From Mycolicibacterium madagascariense (lineage in GTDB: Bacteria; Actinomycetota; Actinomycetes; Mycobacteriales; Mycobacteriaceae), in contig NZ_AP022611.1 of the NCBI RefSeq assembly GCF_010729665.1, positions 164,288 through 228,287 on the forward strand: a DNA stretch of 64,000 bases, written 5' to 3'. This document shows positions 8,743 to 19,100 of this stretch, piece after piece (position 1 is the stretch's first letter; each line of letters starts with the position of its first letter). Below the pieces are notes generated by a model, which saw only the letters and a list, made by a program, of their open reading frames with translations, made no database searches and was not told the DNA's origin. A program made the translations under genes and the position numbers.

Positions 8743-10256
8743 ATCCCGTGCCTGACCGCATTGCGGATCACCGGGTACAGGTTGAGTAGCCACAGCGCCC
8801 AGGGCAACAGGGCCAGCAGAAGTACGTACTCAATCATCTCGACAAATCGCCGTATGGGCGCGGTGTATTCGCGGAACGGCATCACCAGCGCCGTCAGCAG
8901 ACCCGTCACGGCCAGTCCGAGGGTGACCGCGACGCAGATCATCGCCACCTTCAAACTGGTGGCGTCGTTGGCGGCGTAGCGGCCGATGGTGACCGCTGCG
9001 GCTCCCACCCCCGCGGTCAGCAGCGTGACGGACTGGTAGCGGTCCACGAAAGAGCGTGAACGAAGGACCAGGATGACCGACACCGCACCGACGAATGCGG
9101 TGTAACGCCACCCACCGGGCTGACCGGGAACCACGGCGTAGCGCGCGGCGACGACCGTCACCACGGCCAGGCCGATCATCAGCCCGGTCATAGTGTTGTT
9201 GCCGCGCATCACCCAGTTGCGGACCTGCTCGGCGGTGGCCACCCCGGTTGGTCCGACTGGTGACACGGTGTCGGCGGGCTGGCCGGGTAACCGCTCGAAC
9301 ACCCCACGGTTGGTCACCGAGGGAAACAGCGGTGTGGGCACACCGGCGGCGGCCACGGCGGTGCTGGTGGCCCAGGTGACCGCGACGATTACTCCGATAA
9401 GGGCAATCACTGCAACACGTTCAGGGCGGACCTCCCATGTGGAGGCAGCGACGACCGAGGCGGCGAAGGCGAACATGCTCACCGTCAGGATGGCGGCGAT
9501 GGCCACGATGTGACGGCCCCAGATCGAGGCGAGAATGATGACGCCCACGATTACCGCGACTAGCGGCGCCGCCACGTGCCAGAGCCCCGGTGTGCCGGGC
9601 AGCGACATGGCTGCCGCCGCGGCCGCGGGAAGTAGGGCGACCCAGGACAGAGCGTGCCCGGCGGCGCGGCGCTCGCGCCCGGCCGCGGTCGAGGCGTCCG
9701 CTCTCGACAGCCCCCGTGATGCGGCCACCAGCGCCACCAGCATCCCCCAGGCCGACGCCGCGCCGACCCAACCGTAGGGCGCGTCGGTGCCGCCGCTGCT
9801 CCACCACCAGTTGACCAAGATGAGACAGGCCCACCCCACGACCCCGGCGGTGAGCCAGCTGGCCACCTTTCGACCCACGTCGGGTGTCATGGTGGCCAGC
9901 AGCTGGTTGGCCGCGCGGGCGATGGCCGTCGACACCATCTCCGTAACCGGCTCGTAGGTTTCGGCCGAGGCCGCCGGCAGGAGCCACAGCTGCTCCCCGT
10001 CGAGGACCCCGCACTCATCGAGGGTCTTCTGCGGGTCTAACGGCTGGGCGTCCGCGCGGCACAGCCGGTAGCTTTGCTCGGCGTCGAGCAGCGGGCGCCC
10101 CCGCTCCCCCAGCACCTCGTTGACCCGAGCCACTAGATCCTCGGTCACCGCGATCAGCGCGACCGCCGCGGGCAGCGAGTAGTCGATCTCGAAGTCCTCA
10201 CCCACCAGTAGCGCCACACGGCACAGCGCGGGAGCCGCGGACTCCGCGGGGCTCAC
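8739..10256 (-). CDS. eccD: EccD, multi-pass channel subunit of the ESX system
   Basis: 505 residues. The N-terminal 95 residues form a ubiquitin-like domain (beta strands with a L-x-C-G-V-x-D-G-E turn), followed by about eleven membrane helices, as in all EccD proteins. EccD forms the membrane vestibule with EccB, EccC and EccE. It starts at a GTG that overlaps the espI stop as GTGA, and its own stop overlaps mycP, so espI-eccD-mycP-eccE is one coupled unit. Confidence 0.93.
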   Translation of the reverse strand: MSPAESAAPALCRVALLVGEDFEIDYSLPAAVALIAVTEDLVARVNEVLGERGRPLLDAEQSYRLCRADAQPLDPQKTLDECGVLDGEQLWLLPAASAETYEPVTEMVSTAIARAANQLLATMTPDVGRKVASWLTAGVVGWACLILVNWWWSSGGTDAPYGWVGAASAWGMLVALVAASRGLSRADASTAAGRERRAAGHALSWVALLPAAAAAAMSLPGTPGLWHVAAPLVAVIVGVIILASIWGRHIVAIAAILTVSMFAFAASVVAASTWEVRPERVAVIALIGVIVAVTWATSTAVAAAGVPTPLFPSVTNRGVFERLPGQPADTVSPVGPTGVATAEQVRNWVMRGNNTMTGLMIGLAVVTVVAARYAVVPGQPGGWRYTAFVGAVSVILVLRSRSFVDRYQSVTLLTAGVGAAAVTIGRYAANDATSLKVAMICVAVTLGLAVTGLLTALVMPFREYTAPIRRFVEMIEYVLLLALLPWALWLLNLYPVIRNAVRHGI

Positions 10257-12076
10257 TGCGCGCCCTCACTGCTGTTGAAGCCCGAGGCCAGACGGGCAGT
10301 AATCTCCAGATAACGCCGCCGGGTCTCCGGGCGAAGCTCGTTGATGTCGATCACTCCCGCCGACGCGATGTGCGGGTCGAACGGAACCACGAACACCCGC
10401 TGCGGGCTGACCCACCGAGAGAACTTCTCGACAAGCGAGTCGACCAGCTTGCGGTGAGCCTTGCCGGACTCACCGCGCACGTCGTTGATGACGACCACGG
10501 TGCGCTGCAGCAGCCGGTGATAACCGGCCTCGTAGGCCCAATCCATCAGCTCGGCAGCACCTTTGGCACCATCGGGTGCCGTCGAGGCCACCATGATCAA
10601 CGCATCCGCGCGGCCCATCAGGCCAGGGATCACCGGATGGTCGACGTCGGTGCCCGAGTCGCTGATCAGCACGCTGTAAAAGCGTTGCAGCACCGCGTGG
10701 GTATCGGTGTAGACCTGAGCGGACAGAGGCTGGCGGTCGGGCTGGTACCGGTTGCCCAGCACGTCCAGGCCCGCCGCCTCGTTCATGCCGACGTGAGAGC
10801 GAATGTCGCTGTACCCGTGCAGGTTCCGGTCCGCAAGCACATCGGTGTACGAGTGCGTTGCCTGCGGGTCGATCCGGTCGGCGAGGTTGGAGGCGCGATC
10901 GGGATTGGCGTCGATCGCGATCACCTTGTCCTTGCGCAGCGCGGCGAACGTCGACCCGATCGCGGCGGTTGTCGTGGTCTTACCCACGCCACCCTTTCCG
11001 CCTAGTACCACAATCGAATAGGTGCCTCGCAGGTGGCCGGCCACGGTCGCGTTGAGGTTGCGCAGCAGTTGCTCATCCGGCGACTCGCCGGTGTTGATGA
11101 GCTTGAACGTCCCGTAGTACAGCCACTTTCGCCAACCCCGTGACGAAGGAATCTTGCGTGGGGCGTTGAGTTCGGACGCCGAGATCTGCTCACTGCGCAG
11201 TTCCGAGCCACCAGTGCCCTGAGACCAATTCCACTCCGGCGGCCGAGGCCCGACCGGCTGGTCGGATTCGACGGGCCGCATGTCGGGGCCACGCGGGGGT
11301 GCCGGAGGCTGGCTCGCGCGTTGCCATCCGCCGGGCTGCGGCGCCCCGCCATGCTGCGGCGCTCCGCCGGAAGCCGGCCACCCGGCAGGCGGGGGCGGTG
11401 CGGCGTTAGGACCCAGCGCATTTCGCAGCGACTCACGCGAAAGGAACTGCGTGCGTTCCTCCGGCGGAACCGGGCGCGGGGTGGGCCGCCCTGGCGGTTC
11501 CGGCTGCGGGCGCTGCTCACCGGCCGGCGGCGCGCTGGGCTGCGGGCGACGCGACGGCACCCCCTCCGCCTCACCGGGATGACGCGGACCCTCGGCCCCG
11601 GCTGCCGGTGCCCCGGTCGAATTCACCTCTCGTGTAACCTCATTCGACGAATCGGGGAATGCCGGAGCAGACTGCAATGGGTTCGCGTCACCGCCCTGGA
11701 AGGGCCCTTCCAGCCTCTGCCCCCACGGTGGCGGGGATGCCGGAATGTCGGGACTCGGCGCGGGCCCGGTAGGACTCTGCGATGATGCGCTGTTGTGCCA
11801 CGGCGGTGCAGGGCTATCGCCGGTGGCGCCGGTGGGCTGGAGCGGTTGTCCCCACACGCCGCCCGTGGGCGTGGGCGGGTCGACGTGGTGGCGGCCGCCG
11901 GCAGGGTCGCCGCCCGGATCTTCTGCAGCAAATGGCCTCTGTGGAGCGCTCGGAGCACCAGGCGCCGCCGGGTCGCCAGCGTCGGTGGTGCCCGGCGTAC
12001 CCGTGTGCGCCTCGTCGTCGTCGCGGCCTGAGTTGCTCAGTCGCTCGAAGAATTGTTGATCTCTGGACTCGGTCAT
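10253..12076 (-). CDS. espI: EspI-like, Pro-rich MinD/ParA-type ATPase of the ESX locus
   Basis: 607 residues. Residues 1-300 are Pro/Gly/Ala-rich and probably disordered; the rest is a deviant Walker ATPase with GGKGGVGKT near residue 357, an IDAN strand and a DSGTD strand. This combination is typical of EspI proteins, which have been linked to ESX regulation by nucleotide level. The start ATG has AGGAGG about ten bases upstream. A 122-base gap separates it from espG and may hold a promoter. It heads the espI-eccD-mycP-eccE coupled set. Confidence 0.9.
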   Translation of the reverse strand: MTESRDQQFFERLSNSGRDDDEAHTGTPGTTDAGDPAAPGAPSAPQRPFAAEDPGGDPAGGRHHVDPPTPTGGVWGQPLQPTGATGDSPAPPWHNSASSQSPTGPAPSPDIPASPPPWGQRLEGPFQGGDANPLQSAPAFPDSSNEVTREVNSTGAPAAGAEGPRHPGEAEGVPSRRPQPSAPPAGEQRPQPEPPGRPTPRPVPPEERTQFLSRESLRNALGPNAAPPPPAGWPASGGAPQHGGAPQPGGWQRASQPPAPPRGPDMRPVESDQPVGPRPPEWNWSQGTGGSELRSEQISASELNAPRKIPSSRGWRKWLYYGTFKLINTGESPDEQLLRNLNATVAGHLRGTYSIVVLGGKGGVGKTTTTAAIGSTFAALRKDKVIAIDANPDRASNLADRIDPQATHSYTDVLADRNLHGYSDIRSHVGMNEAAGLDVLGNRYQPDRQPLSAQVYTDTHAVLQRFYSVLISDSGTDVDHPVIPGLMGRADALIMVASTAPDGAKGAAELMDWAYEAGYHRLLQRTVVVINDVRGESGKAHRKLVDSLVEKFSRWVSPQRVFVVPFDPHIASAGVIDINELRPETRRRYLEITARLASGFNSSEGAQ

Positions 12077-12198
12077 CTAGCCCCGCCCTCCTGCGATCTT
12101 CACCGGGGAGCACCTTCAAGGCTCCTCGAATCGGCGAATATCACCGTCGCAGAAAGACTACCAACCACACATTTCAAGCGTCCACGACGTTAGGCACA

Positions 12199-13155
12199 TC
12201 AGTGTGCGTGAAATGTTTGAATTCTTTGGTGGTGCTCCCAGTCCTCGCCACTGGGCAACTGCTTCAACACGTCGCTGACGGCCCGCGACACTCGCGCCGC
12301 GGTACCGGGGAACAGCATCGTCCAGCTCTGCTGATCATCGGTGGTGCTCGAGGAAATGACTACCCGGCCCATCAGCGAGTCGACGACCATCGCTCCCGTG
12401 GTGGCAAACTCGGGGCCGTCGATCGAGTATTGGGTTGCGCCGATGGCTGCACGCACCGCGCCGGTGTCGGACACGGCGACGATCACGCGGGCCTGGCGGG
12501 CAGTGAGGCCCAGCTTGAGCAACTCACCGATGACGTCGTAAGCCTGCGGATCGGCCTGCCAGCTGCTCAGCACCGATTCCAGCCGCTGCGACTCGATGTT
12601 GACGCCCTCGAACTCGGCGGGCGACTCGTCCCCGAGCAGGTCGTTGACGGCCTGAAAGACCGTGGTGTCGCCCTCCAGGGGGCTGACGGTCACCTCGTCG
12701 AGCGGCTCGACGCCGCTTCGCCACACGCGCGCTGCGACAACCCATTTGCCATCGCGGCGGCAGAGAACCGCTGCACGATCGGCGGATTGGTGTGCGCGCC
12801 ATTCGCGTAGCGCGGCCGCGGCGGCTAACGGTTCCTTGAGCGGATCTGCCGGCGGCGTGAAAAGTTCTGGGGGGCCGGTGAGCCGTTCGGCCCGCTCGTC
12901 GGGGCGAGTCACCCTGATTGACACGTCGATGTCGCATCGGCCCAGTGTCACAAGCCATTCCTGCACGTCGGCGTCGAGTATGCGGCCCTGGCACACCCCC
13001 GCCTCTTCGAGGACCTGCAGGCCCGGATGAGAGGCCAACATGGCCTCGGTGTCGCCTACCGGGCGCACGCGCAGCGCTGCGGGAAGCCGGGTGACGCCCG
13101 AAAGCGCAGCTGTCAACCACAAGCCTTCCGACGTGGTTGACAGCTGCGCTCCCAT
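12199..13155 (-). CDS. espG: EspG, cytosolic chaperone for PE/PPE substrates
   Basis: 318 residues with the alternating beta and helical pattern of EspG proteins, which bind PE-PPE pairs in the cytosol and hand them to the ESX machine. It lies directly after the Esx pair, the usual position. The ATG at 13155 was chosen because it follows the esxA-like stop by 13 bases; the frame extends further upstream only through the esx gene in another frame. No canonical ribosome site is visible, so coupling to the esx gene is likely. Confidence 0.88.
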   Translation of the reverse strand: MGAQLSTTSEGLWLTAALSGVTRLPAALRVRPVGDTEAMLASHPGLQVLEEAGVCQGRILDADVQEWLVTLGRCDIDVSIRVTRPDERAERLTGPPELFTPPADPLKEPLAAAAALREWRAHQSADRAAVLCRRDGKWVVAARVWRSGVEPLDEVTVSPLEGDTTVFQAVNDLLGDESPAEFEGVNIESQRLESVLSSWQADPQAYDVIGELLKLGLTARQARVIVAVSDTGAVRAAIGATQYSIDGPEFATTGAMVVDSLMGRVVISSSTTDDQQSWTMLFPGTAARVSRAVSDVLKQLPSGEDWEHHQRIQTFHAH

Positions 13156-13168
13156 GGTCAGTCCGTGC

Positions 13169-13471
13169 TCAGATCCCGACGAACCGCGCGGCGCTAGACG
13201 CGTCGCCCTGATCGGTGTTGTGCACGGCCCCGCTCTGCGCATGGCCGTGACGGTTGATCGTGTCGAACACGTTCTCGTAGGCCACGGTGACCGAACGCTG
13301 CGCCTCGGCGTAGGCATTCGCGCCCTTGTCCTGCCAGAAGTCCGCCGTCTGCGCCAGCACGCCGAGCGCCTGCTGCTTCAGGTCGGTCATGTGATTGACC
13401 AAGGCGTTCTGGGCTGCCACGTGGTCCATCATCTTGGCCTGGTCGTACCGCATTCCATCGCCACCAATCAT
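13169..13471 (-). CDS. EsxA-like WXG100 family protein
   Basis: 100 residues, the standard WXG100 length, forming two helices around a turn at residues 45-50 (FWQDKG). The turn is W-x-x-x-G rather than the exact W-x-G. It should pair with the product of the gene just upstream to form the secreted Esx heterodimer. An AAAGGAGCCCC ribosome site precedes the ATG. The protein lacks a C-terminal Y-x-x-x-D/E signal, as expected for the partner that rides with an EsxB-type protein. Confidence 0.88.
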   Translation of the reverse strand: MIGGDGMRYDQAKMMDHVAAQNALVNHMTDLKQQALGVLAQTADFWQDKGANAYAEAQRSVTVAYENVFDTINRHGHAQSGAVHNTDQGDASSAARFVGI

Positions 13472-13511
13472 GTTGGGGCTCCTTTCAAAGTAGTTGTCAG
13501 TACCTGGGGGT

Positions 13512-13814
13512 CTAGGTGGCCTGGACGCTGGACAGGCTGGTCTGGTTCTCGTGCTCCACGCGGTCGTACTCGTCGGCGCCGGACCGCAGGGCCTGGATGA
13601 CCTGCTCGAACCGGGCGGACACGTTGCGTCCGGTGGTGGCGACGTCCTCGGTCGTCTTCATCGACGCGAACGACGCGAGACCCTGGAACGCCGAACCGCC
13701 AAGGTCCTGGTTCATCGACATGTAGCGGCCCAGCGAGTTGAGAGTCTCGGTCTTGATGTCATCCAGCCGCTGCGCTGCCTCGCGCATCTTGGCTGAGTTT
13801 GTCTGAAATGCCAT
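13512..13814 (-). CDS. EsxB-like WXG100 family protein with YxxxE secretion signal
   Basis: 100 residues, helical hairpin. The turn (LGGSAFQG, residues 38-45) lacks the Trp of W-x-G, but the C-terminal tail has Tyr83 and Glu87 as Y-D-R-V-E, matching the Y-x-x-x-D/E general type VII signal. That makes it the signal-bearing member of the pair with the gene that follows 40 bases downstream. A GGAAG site precedes the ATG. Confidence 0.88.
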   Translation of the reverse strand: MAFQTNSAKMREAAQRLDDIKTETLNSLGRYMSMNQDLGGSAFQGLASFASMKTTEDVATTGRNVSARFEQVIQALRSGADEYDRVEHENQTSLSSVQAT

Positions 13815-13897
13815 GCTTCACTTCCTCTTTCGGTAATGCCGTCAGGTTTGTCTGTTCTGGTTTGATGTCATGTGTAAGGCCGGTTGCCGCCGGGCGA

Positions 13898-15268
13898 TCA
13901 CCCTCCCCCGTCTGTGTAGACCACACCGTTGGCGGTCAGGATGGGGATGGCATCCGCGTCGTCGAGGACCACCGACAGCGAGGTGTCGTCTTGCCCGCGG
14001 CTCGCGTTCTGGTCGCGGCGCTGCCCGGCCTGGGCCGCACCCATTGGCATCATGCCCATACCGGAGCCCATCGGGGCTCCTGTACTTGTGCCGGGCATGC
14101 CGACCCGAGCACCCGCGGTGGGCTTGTTCTGCCCCGCCGCGCCCGATCCGTCCACAGCAGCCGGCCCCCACCAGGCCGAGGGCGTCCCGATCGGGCCGCC
14201 ACCCATGCCGACGCCGGCAGGTTTGGTCAGTGCAGCCGTCACCGGGCCACCGCCGGACCCGAAACCTCCGCTCACCCCGTTCATCGACGCGGCGAGGTTG
14301 GCGCCCGGCGCATTGGCCGACAGACCGCCGAACGGTCCACCGCCCATCCCGCCCATCGACCCCATCAGGCCGCTGAGTTGGCCACCCATCTGCATCGGGG
14401 CCTGCGCAAGCTGCGAGAGCGGTTGCGTCATTCCCTGCGCCATGGACGGCAGTGAGCTGGCCATGCCCATCATCGACTGGCTGGAGCCGAGAAGATCGCT
14501 TCCGCCCGGCTGAGTCAGCTGGGGAGCACCGGTCGTGCCCACGTCACCACCGTCAGTACCCGATTGGCCGGTGGCCGCGTTCGTGGCGGCCGACAAGGCA
14601 GCGGGCGCGGCAGAGGCTACTTGTCCGGCCGCCTGCAGCGGAGCGCCGAGCCCCTGGGTGGCGGCCTGTACCCCGGCCTGTGCGCCTTGAGCGCCCATGC
14701 TCGCCATCCCGGCGGCCAGCGCCGCGGGGTTTCCCGCGGTCACCATCGGTGGTTGCAGCGGGGTACTCAGCCCGGCGGCTATCCCCATTCCGGCTGTGGC
14801 ATACCCGGTCATCGCCGTCGCGTTCTGCGCGTGGAACTCGCCGTACTCTGTGTCGGTTTCCAGGATGGCCGGGGTGTTGAAGCCCATGAAGTTGGTGGCC
14901 TGCAGCGTGGCTTCCCGGACGCGGTTGGCGATGCACACCGGGTAAGGAATCGTCGCGGCCACGGCCGCCGAGTGCGCGGCGGCCGCCTCGCCGATCAAGG
15001 CCGATGCCTTCTCGGCGTGCGCGCCGGCCTGGATCTGCCACTCCGATTTGGGCACCGCGGCGGCCAGCATGGCTGTGCCACCCTGGCCCCACCAGCTGCC
15101 GGTGGCGGTGGTGGCCGCGGTGGTCATCATCTGGGCACCCTGCTCCATGTGAGTGACGCCCGCGGCTTGGTAACCGGCGATGACCGAAGCCATGGCGGCG
15201 GCGCCGGGTCCGGTGGTCAACCGGATCGCGTTGATCTCGGGAGTCATGCCCCAGTAGTTGACGGGCAT
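13898..15268 (-). CDS. PPE family protein
   Basis: 456 residues. The first 175 residues match the PPE helical domain: an N-terminal aromatic/Pro patch, a TPEIN-x-x-R-L phrase, and a SWW-G-Q-G turn near residue 59. The initial residues are P-V-N rather than P-P-E, as in several plasmid PPE proteins. The rest is Gly/Met/Ala-rich and low complexity, similar to tails of other probable ESX substrates in this window. It follows the PE gene by four bases; PE and PPE fold together and are delivered by EspG. Confidence 0.88.
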   Translation of the reverse strand: MPVNYWGMTPEINAIRLTTGPGAAAMASVIAGYQAAGVTHMEQGAQMMTTAATTATGSWWGQGGTAMLAAAVPKSEWQIQAGAHAEKASALIGEAAAAHSAAVAATIPYPVCIANRVREATLQATNFMGFNTPAILETDTEYGEFHAQNATAMTGYATAGMGIAAGLSTPLQPPMVTAGNPAALAAGMASMGAQGAQAGVQAATQGLGAPLQAAGQVASAAPAALSAATNAATGQSGTDGGDVGTTGAPQLTQPGGSDLLGSSQSMMGMASSLPSMAQGMTQPLSQLAQAPMQMGGQLSGLMGSMGGMGGGPFGGLSANAPGANLAASMNGVSGGFGSGGGPVTAALTKPAGVGMGGGPIGTPSAWWGPAAVDGSGAAGQNKPTAGARVGMPGTSTGAPMGSGMGMMPMGAAQAGQRRDQNASRGQDDTSLSVVLDDADAIPILTANGVVYTDGGG

Positions 15269-15272
15269 GCGC

Positions 15273-15572
15273 TCAGAGCAGCAGTGAGGCCTGGTTGACG
15301 GCCTCGGTCGCCACCGACATCACCCCGGACACGCCAACGTTGCTGGCGAACATTCCGCGGTCGGCAACACCGGCTGTCGTCTCAGCGAGGAACTGCGCGT
15401 TGTGCGCCTGGATCGCGCTGGCCAGTGCCACCGAGACCTCCTCACTTCCCATCGGGACGACAGCGGTCATGGCCGGCGTCGAACCGGCGAGCACGCCCGC
15501 GGTGGTCGCCGCTCCGGTCGCCTCAGCTACGGATTGAGCAGCAACCTCAACCGGTTCTACAAAAAAGGTCAC
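15273..15572 (-). CDS. PE family protein
   Basis: 99 residues, all-helical, with the PE-domain pattern (early V-E-P, then E-E-V-S-V-A-L-A and a H-N-A-Q-F helix). The length equals a bare PE domain with no extension. It starts at a GTG with GGGGAGG six bases upstream. A 121-base non-coding stretch before it is AT-richer than its surroundings and is the likely promoter of the PE-PPE-esxBA-espG unit. Confidence 0.85.
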   Translation of the reverse strand: MTFFVEPVEVAAQSVAEATGAATTAGVLAGSTPAMTAVVPMGSEEVSVALASAIQAHNAQFLAETTAGVADRGMFASNVGVSGVMSVATEAVNQASLLL

Positions 15573-15693
15573 GATGAGCCTCCCCTAAAACGCTAGGTAC
15601 CTGATAAACACGAGACTAGAGCGGTTCGGCAATAGCGGCCACCAGCAGAGCCACATTTCCCGTACACAAATTCGTTTTTCGCCGCTGGTCCGC

Positions 15694-16170
15694 TCAAGAC
15701 CCGGACATTTCGTCACGTGCCATTATCTCAGCTACTGGTGGATGGTCCGTGCACGAATTTGAGCGGGTGCGCGCAGCCAGTTGAGCTGCGGATTCCGCAA
15801 TGTCGCCGATGACCTGTAGACGTTTGCTCAGAGTGTCTGCAACCGCCGACCCGGCCCTGGCCTCCTGCGCGATCTGCGTCAAGTGCTCCACCAGCACCTT
15901 CGTGGTCCCAGTCAGGGGATACTCAGCACCGGATCGCAACGTCGGTTCCGCCCCGGCCAGCACGTCGGAGAAGCTGCCCGAGGTCCAGCCCAGAGCGGCC
16001 TCGATGCGGCCTCGGGTGACCTCGCGTCCGGGGACCTTCCCCCGGTTGATCAGGTCGGTGATCGTGGATCGTCCGACCCTGGCGATCTTGGCCAGGTCCA
16101 TCTTGGACAAGCCCAAGTCCAGCCGCGCTGCGTCAACGGCTGCGGCGAGCTGTTGTCCGGAGTCACTCAA
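15694..16170 (-). CDS. XRE-family helix-turn-helix regulator (paralog B)
   Basis: 158 residues from a TTG that overlaps the end of eccC by eight bases; other starts are possible. Residues about 8-62 are an XRE helix-turn-helix ending in ALGW-TSGS, closely matching the paralog at 3382-3756 in build. The tail is helical and could form a coiled coil. It sits between eccC and the PE promoter, so it is well placed to control the PE-PPE-esx unit. Confidence 0.75.
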   Translation of the reverse strand: MSDSGQQLAAAVDAARLDLGLSKMDLAKIARVGRSTITDLINRGKVPGREVTRGRIEAALGWTSGSFSDVLAGAEPTLRSGAEYPLTGTTKVLVEHLTQIAQEARAGSAVADTLSKRLQVIGDIAESAAQLAARTRSNSCTDHPPVAEIMARDEMSGS

Positions 16171-19100
16171 GAGGCAACACCTTCGCGATCTGGGCGGGGG
16201 CACTCAGGCGGTCGGTCACGTAGATCCCTCGACCCACCGGCTGCCTAGCTGCACGAACCCCCCTGATCAGCTCGCCCTCCATGCGGGCGCCGTCCATGAC
16301 GACGGTGGGAGCAGTCTGGGAGATGAGTCGCCCGGCAAGCGGCGACGTCATCGCCGGCCCCCACGGGAAGCGACGGCCGACGATCAGGTGCAGACCCACC
16401 TCACGGGCGCGGTCGATGTACTTCGTCAATCCCTCGGTCGCGGGGCCCTTGCCGTCTGCGCGGAACATGTTGGCACCCGAACTCCAGCCGGAGACGATCT
16501 GCTCGTCGTCGACAAGGACGAAGATTTCCGGCCCCGACCATGATCGGGTCGCCTGTGCGAGTTCCTCCTGCCCGGCCCGCCCACGCGGCATGCGTGGCGC
16601 CAGCAGCATGTCGATGTGCCGGGTCATGGCCCGTACGTCATCCTCGTAATAGGTGTAGCCCTCCGACTCCACCCCGTCCTCGCCGACGTAGCGACCCAGG
16701 TGCGGACCCTGGACCACCTGGACCAGAGAGTTGCCAGGGTCGATGACGTAGATCTGGGCTTCCTCGGGTCGGTAGCACCGCATGATCGCTCGCGCGACGG
16801 CGGCCAGCGAGTTGGACAGGCCGCATTCCGGGTTCCCAATGAACAGCAGGTGTGGATTGCGGGCGAAGTCGGCTTCGGCGGCGACCAGGCCGACCTCGGA
16901 GATGCCGAACGGCACCAACCCTGGTCGGGCCTCGCGTTGAGCGGCGAAAACCCCGGCCAGGTCCACCGCGCTCGGCAGCATGCGCACCTGGGCGACCTGA
17001 TCGACTCCGGTGAGCGTGGCGATCACCTCGGCTGCCTCGCGTGGGCCGATGGTGCGGCCGTCCGGAGCGGTGAGGATGGGCAGGGCGGCCTGGAAGTGGT
17101 AGCCCGCCATCGACGTGCCTCGGCCGCTGATCGTCTCAATGCGTGTTTCGGCGTTCGGGTCGTCGGGGTCGGCGAGCAGCTCGCGCGTGCCGAAGGGCAC
17201 CTTCTTGGCGACCTCCCGGTTGTTCTTCTGCGGGTCATCGTTGGTGTCGAGTTTCAGTTCGACATTGAGGGTGAACGAACTCGACATCCACGACGGGAAG
17301 CCCCCGGAGATCCAGCCGTTCGCGGCGATGATCGTGCGGACACCCAGGCTGTTACCGCGCTGCATGATGACGCCCAAGTCTTCGACGAGATCATCGCCGA
17401 AGGTCGTGCGGAACTGCTGCCAGCCGTCGATGACCAGGAACACCTCACCGAAGGCGTCATCGGGTACCGTGCCCGCCTCACCACCGAACTTGCGGGCACG
17501 GAAACTCTCGATGCTCAGCCCGAGCCGGCTGAACGATTCCTCGCGTTCCTCCACCAGCAGCTTCATTTCCGCGATGGTGCGCTGGACCCGCTCGCGGTCG
17601 CCCGCGCGGGCAAAGGAACTCACATGCGGTAGTAACTCGACGTCGTTGAGTCCGGGTCCGCCCATCGCCACGACGACGAATTGCACCCGCTTGGGGTGGT
17701 ACATCAATGCCGCGCCGGTGATGAGGGTGGTCAGCACCGTGGTCTTGCCGGCGGTCTGGCGGCCGATGACCGCGCAGTTGCCCGAGGAGAAGTCCAAGGC
17801 GTACACGCGTTGTGCATGCTGGAACGGCCGGTCTTCGATCCCCACGGGGAATGACAGCCCGGCGGTGTGTCCGTAGTCCTGATGCCAGGGCTTGCGGCGC
17901 AGACGGCGTACCAGCTCCTCCACGGGAACGGGTTCCAGTGGGGGCAGCCACATCTGGTGAACCGGCACCCTGGTCTGCTCTTGAAGCGATTTGATGGAGG
18001 CTTCGAGTTCGCGGATCGGTTGACCGTCAGCGCCGAGCACGGTGTCGGTGGATTCCACCGGTGCGGCTGTGAGTTTGGGTGCGGTTGCGATCGCCGCCAT
18101 GGGGGCGGCGGTGAAGACTTCGGGAGCCATGTATCCGGCTTGGGTGCGCACCACTTCGGCGGCCACTCGGCGCGGTGGGTGGTAGACCTTGCGGGCGAAT
18201 GCCGATTGAAAACGCACCAGGCGGTCTCGGCCCTGGACACGCAGCAGGCCCGCCCCGGCGGGCTTTTCGGGCAGATGCTTGGCTTCGTCGGTCCCGATGA
18301 TGGCCGTCGACTCACCGGCGTCGAGGGTGCGCAGGCCAACGCGGATGGGGATGTTGGCCATGATGCCCGACTGCATTTCGTGGCCGAGGCGCTGCGAACC
18401 GAGGATCATCTTCACGTTTAGGGCGCGGCCCTGGCGGCCGATCTCGTCGATGATCTTCTTCGACTCGGGCGCTTCGATGAACATCTGGGTGAATTCGTCG
18501 ATGACGATGATGAGCGCTGGCAGCGGCTCCAGTCGCATTCCGAGGTGGATGCGGCGGTACTCGTATTCGGCGACCTCGCTGATTCCCGCTCGGTCGAGCA
18601 GTGATTTGCGGCGCTCCAGCTCGCCGTTGATGACATCGCCCATGCGCTCGATCCACAGCGAGTCGTCTTTCAAGTTGCCCATGGCGGCAACGACATTGGG
18701 CAGTCCTGCAACCATGTTGGCCGTGGTCTTGCCCTTGAAGTCGAAGAAGGCGAACACCAGCGTCTCGGGAGAGTGGGTCAGCGCGGCCGACAAGAGCAGC
18801 GTTGTGAGGAAGGACGATTTGCCCGAGCCCGTCGTGCCGGCGATGACCATGTGGTGGCCCATGCCGCCCTCGTGGGTTTCCTTGAAGTCGATGTAGACCG
18901 GGGCGCCGGCCGGATCGACGCCGATCGGGAACTGCAACCACTTCGCGCCCCACGCATTGTTCTCGAAGGGCGGCCCGGTCAGCGTTGGCGCCCACAGCTT
19001 TTCCACGTTCAGGTTTCCGGGGTCGTCAATGCCGATGATCTTGTAGAGGTCGGCGTCCACGGAGGCGTCGTCGATGAGGCTGCGGGAGCGTTCCCCCTCC

